Assembly (NCBI GenBank): GCA_029222685.1
Contig: JARHVB010000010.1
Coordinates: 310,001 to 374,000, forward strand
Length of the DNA: 64,000 nucleotides
Direction of reading: 5' to 3'
Origin: Terripilifer ovatus
Lineage (GTDB): Bacteria; Pseudomonadota; Alphaproteobacteria; Rhizobiales; Beijerinckiaceae
Shown: positions 32,795-41,212 of the stretch, piece after piece
How positions within the stretch are numbered: the first letter of the stretch is position 1
How the letters are laid out: each line of letters opens with the position of its first letter
Notes under the pieces: generated by a model
The model's input: the letters and a program-made list of their open reading frames with translations, nothing else
The model's database searches: none
What the model was told of the DNA's origin: nothing
Translations under genes and position numbers: made by a program

Positions 32795-33661
32795 TTAGGC
32801 CTGGACCGGATCTGTTAGGGCTTCAACAAATCCTGGAGGAGGATAGTTGACCCTTGACTGATCTGGATCTTTATAGAACCCCAGTTTATGAGCTTCCATC
32901 AACGCCGACCAAATCGGATGATTGGTCCCGTAGATGTTCTTCATGCTGGCGAAGTACCACATATATCCTTCGCCATAGAGAACCCCAAATCGGGACTCTG
33001 CCAAGCCTCTTGCATCAGCCGCACAATAACCACCATGAGGCTGAAGCCCCGGTGTCTTCATGACTTTGCCTTTGGAAATAGGAGCGGTTGCATAGTGCGA
33101 AATCCAGCCCTCAACGCTGGCGGGGATACGCATATAGGTTGACAAAACGATGATCGCACAATCCTTAAACTGCATGATTGAGCGCACGTACATCGGTGAA
33201 TCTTCGATGAAATCGATTGTCGCGTCCTTCGGCGCAGCAAATATACCTATCAACTGCGTCCAGATTGTAGGGCTGTAAGAGGCGATCGTTTTAGTCTTGG
33301 CATTTGTAACATCTGGCGTCTGGGTTAGATTTCTAATGCGCTCAAAATAGAGTGGGGCGACCTTTCTGTCGCGGTGGGCGAAAGTATATGTGTGTGTGTG
33401 CACCGGATCGGCGTTTTTCGATTCCAATGTGTGATGGATAGACGTCCCGCCAGTTGCTAGATTGGTGCGGTGAATAGAATATTTCTGACCGGTCGTTTCT
33501 TTTTGCCGACGGTCTTCGTTCGACCAGTTGAATCTGGCGGCGTTCGGAAAAACATAAAGCTCCCCAGCCTTTTCGCCGGCCTTGCGTTCCCTTACGGAGA
33601 ATAGCTCTTTCGGCTTGCCATTAATGATAGACACTACCGACGTCGTTTCTTTGGCCGACAT
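32795..33661 (-). CDS. Unrecognised protein, island gene
   Basis: 288 residues, no family recognised. The N-terminus is polar (SAKETTSVVSIINGKPKELF). A His/Thr-rich segment, NADPVHTHTYTFAHRDRKVA (near residue 85), could bind metal. The segment DCAIIVLSTYMRIPASVEGWI is the most hydrophobic, and GVLYGEGYMWYFASMKNIYG is aromatic-rich. No signal peptide. The ribosome binding site is weak (GAGATAGAAG). Base composition is clearly poorer in GC than the flanking core genes, in line with recent acquisition. Confidence 0.6.
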   Translation of the reverse strand: MSAKETTSVVSIINGKPKELFSVRERKAGEKAGELYVFPNAARFNWSNEDRRQKETTGQKYSIHRTNLATGGTSIHHTLESKNADPVHTHTYTFAHRDRKVAPLYFERIRNLTQTPDVTNAKTKTIASYSPTIWTQLIGIFAAPKDATIDFIEDSPMYVRSIMQFKDCAIIVLSTYMRIPASVEGWISHYATAPISKGKVMKTPGLQPHGGYCAADARGLAESRFGVLYGEGYMWYFASMKNIYGTNHPIWSALMEAHKLGFYKDPDQSRVNYPPPGFVEALTDPVQA

Positions 33662-33780
33662 CTTCTATCTCGCGAACAGGGCGCTGGATGCTGAGTATTT
33701 TACAATCAGAAGGTATATTAGGGTATTTTAGAGGCGTAATTGTAAACTCTGGCTACGCAGTATCAACAGATTAGCACTAC

Positions 33781-33811
33781 GTCCGCTAATCTACCATTGG
33801 ACTACTTCCCG
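33781..33811 (-). pseudogene. tRNA-like fragment (5' half, tRNA-Gln-like)
   Basis: On the minus strand GGGAAGTAGTCCAATGGTAG, then ATTAGCGGAC, matches the acceptor 5' strand and D arm of the tRNA-Gln at 31034-31107 (GGGAATAGTTCAATGGTAGA) with about three changes over 21 nt. No T arm follows, and the anticodon region does not fit a tRNA, so it is not functional. Same orientation as the tRNA gene, 2.7 kb away. Confidence 0.4.
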
Positions 33812-34044
33812 TCGGCCGCGGTCGGCGCGAAAGAGCCGGCTGAATATCCGAGCTTTCCGGGCGCAAGGGCCAAGCACGGCCGGTGTGGGGTTTTTGCCCG
33901 GTTTTGAGGGTGCTGCGCCTGCCTTCGGAGGCCCGCCGCCTTGCGCTTTGCCGCGGCAGGCACGATCTCCGTCTTTCGGTCGTCATAAAGCGGCGCTTTC
34001 CGCCGCTTTGCCGCTTTTTGATACCTTGGCGTTTTTGCGGGCAC
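33802..34044 (-). CDS. Small basic hypothetical protein (80 aa), doubtful
   Basis: A GTG-started frame, VPAKTPRYQKAAKRRKAPLY to SFAPTAADGK, rich in Lys, Arg and Ala. Its TAG stop lies inside the tRNA-like fragment. No ribosome binding site is obvious and the composition is repetitive, so it may be a chance frame in GC-rich DNA. Confidence 0.25.
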   Translation of the reverse strand: MPAKTPRYQKAAKRRKAPLYDDRKTEIVPAAAKRKAAGLRRQAQHPQNRAKTPHRPCLALAPGKLGYSAGSFAPTAADGK

Positions 34045-34102
34045 ACCGTACTATCTGTTGAATCGCGCTGCTTCCTTCTTGGAAGCGCGTTGGAGCTTGG
34101 CT

Positions 34103-35266
34103 TTGAATAACGACGGCAATCCTTTTGTAGGCCCGCCGCTTGTAGGCCCGGCGGTTGCAGGCCACTCGCTTGGAAGCCAGCCGCTGGCAGGCGATCCGCC
34201 TGCGGCGGCGGGGCATGGGGCCGGCTATTCCGGCGGCGACCGGCCCATCACCCGCGTGGCTGGCTCGGTTTACGCCGCGCTCGATCTCGGCACCAACAAT
34301 TGCCGCCTGCTGATCGCGCGGCCGTCGCCCGACGGATTTCGCATCGTCGATGCGTTTTCCCGCATCGTCCGCCTCGGCGAGGGCCTCAGCAGTTCCGGCC
34401 GCCTGGGGGAGCCCGCCATCGCCCGCACCATGTCGGCGCTTGCCGTCTGCCGCGACAAGATGGAGGCGCGCGGCGTCGGCCGCACGCGGCTCATCGCCAC
34501 CGAAGCCTGCCGCGCCGCCGCCAACGGGCCGGATTTTCTCGCCCAGGTGAAAGACCGTCTCGGGCTTGATCTGGAAATCGTCGACCGCGAGACCGAGGCA
34601 TTTCTCGCCGCCGCCGGCTGCGCCGCGCTGGCGGATCCGCGCGCCAAGGCGATCCTGCTGTTCGATATCGGCGGCGGCTCGACGGAAATCGTCTGGCTGG
34701 CCGACTGCTGCCCCGACACCGGCCGCAAGGGCCTGCACGACCGGGTGCGGCTGTGGACCTCGCTGCCGCTCGGCGTCGTCTCGCTGGCGGAGAAATACGG
34801 CGGCCAGGAAGTGACGCCCGAGACCTATCAGGCGATGGTCGACCATGTCGCCGCCGAACTGGCGGATTTCGCGGAAGAGGCGCAGACCGAAATGCGCTGC
34901 GACAATTTTCACCTGCTTGGCACATCCGGCACGGTGACGACGGTGGCGGGCGTCTATCTCGGCCTCACCAGATATGATCGTCGCCGGGTCGACGGGCTGT
35001 GGATGTGCAGCGACGATGTCGACAAGGCCATCGACCATCTGCGCGGCATGTCCTATGGCCAGCGCGCCGGCAACGGCTGCATCGGCTCCGAGCGCGCCGA
35101 TCTGGTGCTGGCAGGCTGCGCCATTTTCGATGCCATCCGCCAGGCGTTTCCCAGCGCCGGCGTCCGCATCGCCGATCGCGGCCTGCGCGAGGGCCTGCTG
35201 ATGCAGATGATGAGCGTCGATGGCGTCTGGCGCGCCGGCGCCGCGCGCAATGGAACGGGTTCATGA
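34103..35266 (+). CDS. Exopolyphosphatase / pppGpp phosphohydrolase, Ppx/GppA family
   Basis: About 387 residues from TTG 34103, which has GGAG 7 nt upstream; the frame is open from 34058. The actin/HSP70-like phosphate motif 1 is YAALDLGTNNCRLLIARP near residue 55, and motif 2 is FDIGGGSTEIVW near 190; GTSGTVTTVAGVYLGL is the adenosine-side motif. The family removes terminal phosphates from polyphosphate or pppGpp. The N-terminal 45 residues are a Pro/Gly-rich tail with a degenerate five-residue repeat (PFVGP, PLVGP, AVAGH, SLGSQ, PLAGD) not needed for the fold. Its stop overlaps the rlmE start, an arrangement widespread in alphaproteobacteria. Confidence 0.9.
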   Translation: MNNDGNPFVGPPLVGPAVAGHSLGSQPLAGDPPAAAGHGAGYSGGDRPITRVAGSVYAALDLGTNNCRLLIARPSPDGFRIVDAFSRIVRLGEGLSSSGRLGEPAIARTMSALAVCRDKMEARGVGRTRLIATEACRAAANGPDFLAQVKDRLGLDLEIVDRETEAFLAAAGCAALADPRAKAILLFDIGGGSTEIVWLADCCPDTGRKGLHDRVRLWTSLPLGVVSLAEKYGGQEVTPETYQAMVDHVAAELADFAEEAQTEMRCDNFHLLGTSGTVTTVAGVYLGLTRYDRRRVDGLWMCSDDVDKAIDHLRGMSYGQRAGNGCIGSERADLVLAGCAIFDAIRQAFPSAGVRIADRGLREGLLMQMMSVDGVWRAGAARNGTGS

Positions 35267-36069
35267 GTTCAGTGTCCGGCGGCGCCGGCAAAGGCGGTGC
35301 GGGCAAGGGAGCGAAGGGCGGCGCGAAGCGCACACCCGGCCGCTCGGGCGGCACGACGGCCGGCCGCGACAGCTCGCTGAAGGTCCACGTCAAGACCGCC
35401 CACAAGCGCACCCATTCCTCGACGCTCTGGCTCGAACGCCAGCTCAACGATCCCTATGTGGCGAAGGCCAGGGCCGAGGGCTGGCGCGCCCGCGCCGTCT
35501 ACAAGCTCATCGAGATCGACGAGCGCTACAAGCTGCTGAAGCCCGGCCAGAAGATCGTCGATCTCGGCGCCGCGCCCGGCGGCTGGGCGCAATATGCCTC
35601 GAAGCAGGTGCGCTCCGTCGAAGGCAAGGGCAGGGACAAGGGCCGTGTCATCGGCATCGACCTGCTCGAAATCGAGCCTCTGGCCGGCGTCGAACTCACC
35701 GTCATGGATTTTCTCGAGCCCGATGCGCCCGAGCGCCTGCGCGCCATGCTGCGGTCTGAAGGTGGCGACGGCCTTGCCGATGGCGTGCTTTCCGACATGG
35801 CGGCGAACGCCACCGGTCACAAGAAGACCGATCATCTGCGCATCGTCCATCTCGCCGAGCTGGCGGCGGAGTTCGCGCGGGAAGTGCTGGCGCCCGGCGG
35901 TTTCTTCGTCACCAAGGTTCTGCAGGGCGGCACCGAGAACGAGGTGCTGACGATGCTCAAGCGGGATTTCGCCGCCGTGCGCCACGTGAAGCCGAAGGCC
36001 AGCCGCGCCGATTCCGCAGAGCTCTATGTGCTGGCGACCGGGTTTCGTGGTCGCGGTGAATCGCGGTAG
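35263..36069 (+). CDS. rlmE: 23S rRNA (uridine-2'-O)-methyltransferase
   Basis: 268 residues from ATG 35263, which overlaps the upstream stop by 4 nt. The SAM motif is KIVDLGAAPGGWAQYASKQV. The K-D-K-E catalytic tetrad of RrmJ/FtsJ enzymes is visible: Lys in RARAVYKL, Asp in VLSDMAANATG, Lys in FFVTKVLQGG and Glu in SAELYVLATGF. It methylates U2552 of 23S rRNA in E. coli. The first 40 residues are a Gly/Lys-rich extension (GGAGKGGAGKGAKGGAK) common in alphaproteobacterial versions. Confidence 0.93.
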   Translation: MSSVSGGAGKGGAGKGAKGGAKRTPGRSGGTTAGRDSSLKVHVKTAHKRTHSSTLWLERQLNDPYVAKARAEGWRARAVYKLIEIDERYKLLKPGQKIVDLGAAPGGWAQYASKQVRSVEGKGRDKGRVIGIDLLEIEPLAGVELTVMDFLEPDAPERLRAMLRSEGGDGLADGVLSDMAANATGHKKTDHLRIVHLAELAAEFAREVLAPGGFFVTKVLQGGTENEVLTMLKRDFAAVRHVKPKASRADSAELYVLATGFRGRGESR

Positions 36070-36099
36070 AATGGCCGCATTGTTTCTGAGGGCGGCACA

Positions 36100-37206
36100 A
36101 TGACCTGGTTCAGATCGATCGGCATGATGTCGGGCACGTCGATGGACGGCGTCGACGTCGCCTTCATCGAAACCGACGGCAAGTCGGACGTGCGCCAGGG
36201 CCCCAAGGGCTTCTTCCCCTATAGCGATAGCGACCGCGCCGCCTTGCGCGAGGCACTGAGCGAAGCGGTGTTGCTGACCGACCGCGATGCGCGCCCCGGC
36301 GCGCTGGCAAAAGCGCAAGCGATTGTCACCAGCCGCCACAGCGCTGCGATCGAGGGCTTTCTCTCCGAGCACGGGCTGACGCGTTCGGGGGTCGATATCG
36401 TCGGCTTTCATGGCCAGACGGTGCTGCACCGTCCCGAGCGGCGCCTGACCGTGCAGATCGGCGACGGCGACAGCCTGGCGCAGACGCTGCGCATGCCGGT
36501 CGCCTGGGACATGCGCGCCGCCGACGTTGCGGCGGGCGGGCAGGGCGCGCCGCTGGTGCCGGTCTATCATCGCGCGCTGGCGGAAGCAGCTTCGCTCGAT
36601 CTTCCCGCTGCCGTGCTGAACATCGGCGGCGTCGCCAACATCACCTTTCTGCCGCAGCAAGGCGATCCGATCGCTTTCGACAGCGGCCCCGGCAATGCGC
36701 TGCTCGACGATCTGATGCTGGAACGCACCGGCACGGCGATGGATCGCGACGGCGCAACGGCCGCGCAGGGAATTGTGAATGCGCCTGCGCTGCAGCAGTT
36801 GCTTGATCATCCCTATTTCGCCAGGCCGGCGCCGAAATCGCTCGACCGCAACGATTTCTCGCGCAGCGCCGTCGCCGATCTCGCAACCGTGGATGCCGCC
36901 GCGACCCTGACGGCTTTCACGGCGGCGAGCATTGCTGCAGCTCTCGCGCTCGTGCCGCAACGCCCGACCAAGATCATCGTTTGCGGCGGCGGCGCGCGCA
37001 ATCCGACCTTGATGGCGATGCTGGCGCAGCGCTGCAGCGTTGATCTGGTGTCGGCCGATGACATGGGCTGGAGCGCCGACGCCATGGAGGCGCAGGCCTT
37101 CGCCTATCTCGCGGTGCGGGCTTTGAACGGCCTGCCGCTGACCTTTCCCGGTACCACCGGCGTCGCCCGGCCGATGACCGGCGGCATCATCTCTCGGCCG
37201 GTTTGA
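36100..37206 (+). CDS. anmK: Anhydro-N-acetylmuramic acid kinase
   Basis: 368 residues, full length. The N-terminal ATP motif is IGMMSGTSMDGVDVAF (residues 6-21), followed by VDIVGFHGQTVLHRP, AADVAAGGQGAPLVPVYHR and NIGGVANITFLP, all AnmK signatures. IVCGGGARNPTLM is the second nucleotide-site loop. The enzyme opens and phosphorylates the 1,6-anhydro sugar released from peptidoglycan, making MurNAc-6-P for recycling. It lies 30 bp after rlmE and may be read from the same transcript. Confidence 0.95.
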   Translation: MTWFRSIGMMSGTSMDGVDVAFIETDGKSDVRQGPKGFFPYSDSDRAALREALSEAVLLTDRDARPGALAKAQAIVTSRHSAAIEGFLSEHGLTRSGVDIVGFHGQTVLHRPERRLTVQIGDGDSLAQTLRMPVAWDMRAADVAAGGQGAPLVPVYHRALAEAASLDLPAAVLNIGGVANITFLPQQGDPIAFDSGPGNALLDDLMLERTGTAMDRDGATAAQGIVNAPALQQLLDHPYFARPAPKSLDRNDFSRSAVADLATVDAAATLTAFTAASIAAALALVPQRPTKIIVCGGGARNPTLMAMLAQRCSVDLVSADDMGWSADAMEAQAFAYLAVRALNGLPLTFPGTTGVARPMTGGIISRPV

Positions 37207-37229
37207 GGTTTATGCGCTTCAGCCTTGGT

Positions 37230-37357
37230 GTCATTCCCGCCAAGCGAAGCGCGGAGCGGGAATCCAGAGGCAACGTGAGCGATCAAACGTGACCGCAAAA
37301 ATGGCGGCCTTTGACTCCTGGCTTCCCGCTCGCGCCTTACGGCGCGTCGGGAATGAC
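37230..37357. repeat. Family A palindromic repeat, copy 3 (inverted)
   Basis: A 128-bp copy in the opposite orientation to copies 1 and 2. Both 10-bp ends (GTCATTCCCG, CGGGAATGAC) are intact, and the inner part aligns with copy 1 over nearly its whole length. It lies in the gap between convergent anmK and the alpha/beta hydrolase gene, as all three copies lie between convergent genes. Confidence 0.8.
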
Positions 37358-37373
37358 AGAGCCTCCGTCGGCT

Positions 37374-38069
37374 CTACGCTTCGCTCGCCGGTCCCTTCAG
37401 CGCCCGCGCCGGGGTCGGGCGCTTGGTCGGGTTGTCGAGGCGCTTGTCGAGATAGATGCCCACTTCGGTAATCAGCTCGTCGACGCAGTTCTCGAAGAAG
37501 TGGTTGGCGCCGGGGATCACCGCATGCTCGATGAGGATGCCCTTCTGCGTCTTCAGCTTCTCGATCAGCGCCATCACTTCCTTCAGCGGCGCGACCCTGT
37601 CCTGGTCGCCGTGGACGAACAGGCCGGAGGACGGGCAGGGCGCCAGGAAGGAATAGTCGAAGCGGTTGGCCGGCGGCGCGATCGAGATGAAGCCCTCGAT
37701 CTCGGGGCGGCGCATCAGCAACTGCATGCCGATCCACGAGCCGAAGGAGACGCCGGCGATCCAGCAGGCGCGGGCTTCCGGATTGATCGACTGCGCCCAG
37801 TCGAGTGCCGCGGCCGCATCTGACAATTCGCCGGTGCCATGGTCGAAGCCGCCCTGGCTGCGGCCGACGCCGCGGAAGTTGAAGCGCAGCACGGAGAAGC
37901 CGCGTTCCGCGAAGGCGTAATACATATTGTAGACGATCTGGTTGTTCATCGTGCCGCCGAACTGCGGATGCGGGTGCAGGATGACGGCAATCGGCGCGCC
38001 GCGCTGCTTGGACGGATGAAAACGGCCTTCCAGACGGCCCGCCGGCCCAGTGAAGATGACTTCAGGCAT
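37374..38069 (-). CDS. Alpha/beta hydrolase (dienelactone-hydrolase/LipV-like, serine-based)
   Basis: 231 residues. HPHPQFGGTMNNQIV is the typical oxyanion-side motif of a small hydrolase group in Rhizobiales. The nucleophile elbow is GVSFGS (Ser near residue 108), the acid is probably in FVHGDQDRVAPL, and the base His in IPGANHFFEN. No signal peptide, so it is cytosolic. The substrate is unknown. It is divergent from the suf operon, sharing the region with the Irr-type palindrome. Confidence 0.88.
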   Translation of the reverse strand: MPEVIFTGPAGRLEGRFHPSKQRGAPIAVILHPHPQFGGTMNNQIVYNMYYAFAERGFSVLRFNFRGVGRSQGGFDHGTGELSDAAAALDWAQSINPEARACWIAGVSFGSWIGMQLLMRRPEIEGFISIAPPANRFDYSFLAPCPSSGLFVHGDQDRVAPLKEVMALIEKLKTQKGILIEHAVIPGANHFFENCVDELITEVGIYLDKRLDNPTKRPTPARALKGPASEA

Positions 38070-38383
38070 ATTCGCTCCAAACGTGTACCCGAATCCGCGC
38101 CCAAACGTCGGCTAGCGGAGCGAGACGAGAAAAACATTCAAATCCGGGTCGTTTCCTTGACTTGGGCGCTTCGAAGCTCCAAAATACTGTTAGAATAATT
38201 CTAACATACAACCTGAGATGCAACTTGATGCATCAGGGTGCGCGTGGTGCGAAGCGTAGGCAATCTTGGACGACAGGTCTGAGATAGCGCGCTTCTAACA
38301 TGCCAGCATGTTCGAAATGCAAGTTTTTTAGTGGTCCGGCCGCATACGGCCGCGATTGCAAGGATCAAGGGACGTTTCGGCGG
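38070..38383. other. Divergent regulatory region upstream of the suf operon
   Basis: 314 bp with no gene. It contains the palindrome at 38188-38206 and AT-rich DNA around it, where the suf promoter is expected. An in-frame ATG for the first suf-operon gene exists at 38300, but the conserved start is at 38384. Confidence 0.6.
38188..38206. promoter_or_regulatory. Iron control element (Irr box) candidate
   Basis: TGTTAGAATAATTCTAACA is a perfect 9-bp inverted repeat about a central A. It closely matches the iron control element recognised by Irr in Rhizobiales (TTTAGAA-N3-TTCTAAA type, recalled from published regulon work). It stands 178 bp upstream of the first gene of the suf cluster. In these bacteria Irr, stable when iron is low, is known to control suf operons. 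Confidence 0.75.
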
Positions 38384-39556
38384 ATGGCGCAGCCCCGCGC
38401 ATATCTGGATTATAACGCAACCGCGCCGCTCGTCCCGGCCGCGCGGCAAGCGGTGCTCGCCGCCCTCGATCTGCCCGGCAACGCCTCCTCCATCCATACC
38501 GAAGGCCGCGCCGCCCGCGCCAGAATTGAGTTTGCGCGCCAGCAGGTTGCGGCGATTGCCGGCGTGCCGGCAGCGCAGGTCGTGTTCACCGCCGGCGGCA
38601 CCGAGGCCGCCAATCTGGCGCTCACGCCGCATCTCGCGACGCCGGGCAATCCGCGTCCCGTCGAATGGCTGTTCATAGCGGCTGGGGAGCACCCCTGCGT
38701 GCTGAAGGGCCATCGCTTCCCGCAGGCACGCACCCGCATAGTGCCGCTGACTGCCGATAGCGTCATCGACCTCGCCGTTTTGGCCGCGATGCTCGCTGAA
38801 ACCGGCGATTCGCGCGTCATGCTGGCGCTACAGGCCGCCAACAATGAGACCGGCGTTCTGCAACCTGTGGTGGAAGCGGCGAGCCTCGTCCATGCCAGTG
38901 GTGGGGTGGTGGTCTGCGACGCTGTCCAGGCCGCCGGGCGCATCGACTGTTCGGTGGCTGCCCTGGGCGCCGATCTGCTGTTCTTTTCCGCCCATAAACT
39001 GGGGGGCCCGAAAGGCGCCGGCGCGCTTGCATGGGCTGCTGCCGGAACCCATATTTCCAGGGTGCCGGTCCGCGGTGGCGGCCAGGAACGCGGCCTGCGT
39101 GCCGGGACCGAGAATATTGCGGCAATCGCGGGTTTTGGCGCAGCCGCCGAGGTAGCGCTTGGCGCGCGCGAAGCGGAGATGGAGCGCCTGAGGCGGCTCC
39201 GCGATCTGCTGGAAGGGCGTTTGGCGGCGATGTTTCCGGAGATCGAAATATTCGGCGGCAAAGCCCATCGCCTCGCCAACACTTCGTGCTTTGCGCTGGC
39301 GGATGCCTCGGCCGAGACCCTGCTGATCGCGCTCGACCTGGAAGGTCTGGCGGTTTCGTCCGGCTCGGCCTGTTCCTCCGGCAAGGTCGAGGCCTCGCAT
39401 GTGCTCTCGGCCATGGGGGTCGAGGCCACGCTGGCAAAAGGGGCGTTGAGAGTGAGCCTCGGTTGGGATAGCAAGCAGGCAGATGTGGAACGCTTCGCGG
39501 AGGCGTATGGAAAGATCGTGAATGGCATGCGCGCGCGCCGCAAGCGCGCAGCATGA
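38384..39556 (+). CDS. Cysteine desulfurase, IscS/NifS-like (class I)
   Basis: 390 residues from ATG 38384, placed just before the conserved AYLDYNATAPLVPAA. The PLP Lys is in FFSAHKLGGPKGAGAL, and the catalytic Cys is in SGSACSSGKVEASHVL, whose following loop is of the long class I type. It supplies persulfide sulfur for Fe-S clusters. It leads the suf operon, which has its own SufS further down, so two desulfurases are encoded together. No IscR-type repressor gene is seen in front of it. Confidence 0.9.
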   Translation: MAQPRAYLDYNATAPLVPAARQAVLAALDLPGNASSIHTEGRAARARIEFARQQVAAIAGVPAAQVVFTAGGTEAANLALTPHLATPGNPRPVEWLFIAAGEHPCVLKGHRFPQARTRIVPLTADSVIDLAVLAAMLAETGDSRVMLALQAANNETGVLQPVVEAASLVHASGGVVVCDAVQAAGRIDCSVAALGADLLFFSAHKLGGPKGAGALAWAAAGTHISRVPVRGGGQERGLRAGTENIAAIAGFGAAAEVALGAREAEMERLRRLRDLLEGRLAAMFPEIEIFGGKAHRLANTSCFALADASAETLLIALDLEGLAVSSGSACSSGKVEASHVLSAMGVEATLAKGALRVSLGWDSKQADVERFAEAYGKIVNGMRARRKRAA

Positions 39557-39639
39557 GCAGAATGAGTAGCGCACCGGGCAACCGGTGGAATTTTGGTCCG
39601 GCCAGCGGTCCTTGAAACCGCTCAGGGTGGAGAAGTGCA

Positions 39640-41109
39640 ATGGCAGCCGTCCTCGAGACACTCGAAACGGTGAAGTCTGTCGATGTGGATGCCTATAAGT
39701 ACGGGTTCGTCACCGATATCGAATCCGACCGGGCGCCCAAGGGACTGAACGAAGATATCGTCCGCTTCATTTCGGCGAAGAAGAACGAACCGTCCTGGCT
39801 GACGGAATGGCGCCTCGACGCCTATCGCCGCTGGCTGACGATGGAAGAGCCGACCTGGGCGAGGGTCGACTATCCCAAGATCGACTATCAGGACCTCTAT
39901 TATTACGCGGCGCCGAAATCGATGTCGGGGCCGAAGTCTCTCGACGAGGTCGATCCGGAACTGCTGCGCACCTATGAGAAGCTCGGCATCCCGCTGCGCG
40001 AGCGCGAGGTGCTGGCCGGCGTGCAGGGCGCACGGGTCGCGGTCGATGCCGTCTTCGACAGCGTCTCGGTGGCGACGACCTTCCGCGAAGAGCTCGCCAA
40101 GTCCGGCGTCATCTTCTGCCCGATCTCGGAAGCCGTGCATTCGCATCCCGACCTGGTGAAGAAATATCTCGGCTCCGTCGTGCCGGTGACGGACAATTAT
40201 TTCGCCAGCCTGAACAGCGCCGTCTTCTCCGACGGATCCTTCGTCTACATCCCGCCGGGCGTGCGCTGCCCGATGGAACTGTCGACTTATTTCCGCATCA
40301 ACGAGCAGAACACCGGCCAGTTCGAGCGCACGCTCATCATCGCCGACAAGGGCTCGTATGTGAGCTATCTCGAAGGGTGCACCGCGCCGAAGCGCGACGA
40401 GAACCAGTTGCATGCCGCCGTTGTCGAGCTCATCGCCCACGACGATGCCGAAATCAAATATTCGACCGTGCAGAACTGGTATCCGGGCGACAGCGAGGGC
40501 CGCGGCGGCATCTACAACTTCGTCACCAAGCGCGGCGATTGCCGTGGCGCCAATTCGAAGATTTCGTGGACGCAGGTCGAGACCGGTTCGGCCATCACCT
40601 GGAAATATCCGTCGTGCATCCTGCGCGGCGACAATTCGCGTGGCGAATTCTATTCGATCGCGATTTCCAACGGCCGCCAGCAGGTCGACAGCGGCACCAA
40701 AATGCTGCACCTCGGCAAGAACACGACGAGCCGCATCATCTCCAAGGGCATTTCCGCCGGCCGCTCCAGCAACACCTATCGCGGCCAGGTCTTCGCCCAT
40801 CGCAAGGCTTCGGGCGCGCGCAACTTCACCAATTGCGACTCGCTGCTGATCGGCAATGCCTGTGGCGCCCATACGGTGCCGTATGTCGAATCGCGTAACT
40901 CCAGCGCCCAGTTCGAACATGAGGCGACGACGTCGAAAATCTCAGAGGATCAGTTGTTCTACTGCATGCAGCGCGGCCTGAGCGCGGAGGAGGCGACAGC
41001 CCTCATCGTCAACGGCTTCGTGCGCGACGTGCTGCAGCAATTGCCGATGGAATTCGCCGTCGAAGCGCAGAAACTCATCGCGGTGAGCCTCGAGGGAAGC
41101 GTCGGATAA
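39640..41109 (+). CDS. sufB: Fe-S cluster assembly protein SufB
   Basis: 489 residues, full length. Family marks are [60 protein letters not shown] (which includes the conserved Cys) and the C-terminal [19 protein letters not shown]. The helix core binds SufC and SufD to build the scaffold where clusters form. It lies 83 bp after the cysteine desulfurase gene, with GGTGGAGAAGTGCA before its start. Confidence 0.97.
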   Translation: MAAVLETLETVKSVDVDAYKYGFVTDIESDRAPKGLNEDIVRFISAKKNEPSWLTEWRLDAYRRWLTMEEPTWARVDYPKIDYQDLYYYAAPKSMSGPKSLDEVDPELLRTYEKLGIPLREREVLAGVQGARVAVDAVFDSVSVATTFREELAKSGVIFCPISEAVHSHPDLVKKYLGSVVPVTDNYFASLNSAVFSDGSFVYIPPGVRCPMELSTYFRINEQNTGQFERTLIIADKGSYVSYLEGCTAPKRDENQLHAAVVELIAHDDAEIKYSTVQNWYPGDSEGRGGIYNFVTKRGDCRGANSKISWTQVETGSAITWKYPSCILRGDNSRGEFYSIAISNGRQQVDSGTKMLHLGKNTTSRIISKGISAGRSSNTYRGQVFAHRKASGARNFTNCDSLLIGNACGAHTVPYVESRNSSAQFEHEATTSKISEDQLFYCMQRGLSAEEATALIVNGFVRDVLQQLPMEFAVEAQKLIAVSLEGSVG

Positions 41110-41212
41110 CCACCGCTTCCCGTCATGGATGTTGATCGCGCAGGCGGTCGCTCCGAACCCTGGACATACCGGCTCCGTCCGCAAGACTATCCGGAAGACC
41201 ACTGGACAAGAC

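Larger units (their letters stand above)
33662..34102. other. Right edge of the island, before ppx/gppA
   Basis: About 440 bp. From left to right: AT-rich DNA with TTTACAAT (33699-33706) and its inverse ATTGTAAA (33739-33746), the tRNA-like fragment at 33781-33811, an 80-codon basic frame on the minus strand (33802-34044), and an 8-bp hairpin AAAGCGGC/GCCGCTTT at 33987-34009. GC content rises sharply after about 33810. Confidence 0.45.

Noticed and set aside
33781..33811. A second functional tRNA gene
   Set aside because: Only the acceptor 5' strand and D arm are recognisable; there is no T arm and the anticodon loop does not fit.
35269..36960. 563-codon open frame opposite rlmE and anmK
   Set aside because: It spans two well-supported genes on the other strand and has no recognisable domain.
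38300..38383. Earlier ATG for the first cysteine desulfurase
   Set aside because: It would add 28 residues not seen in the family before the conserved AYLDYNATAP start; ATG 38384 fits better, although its ribosome binding site is weak.
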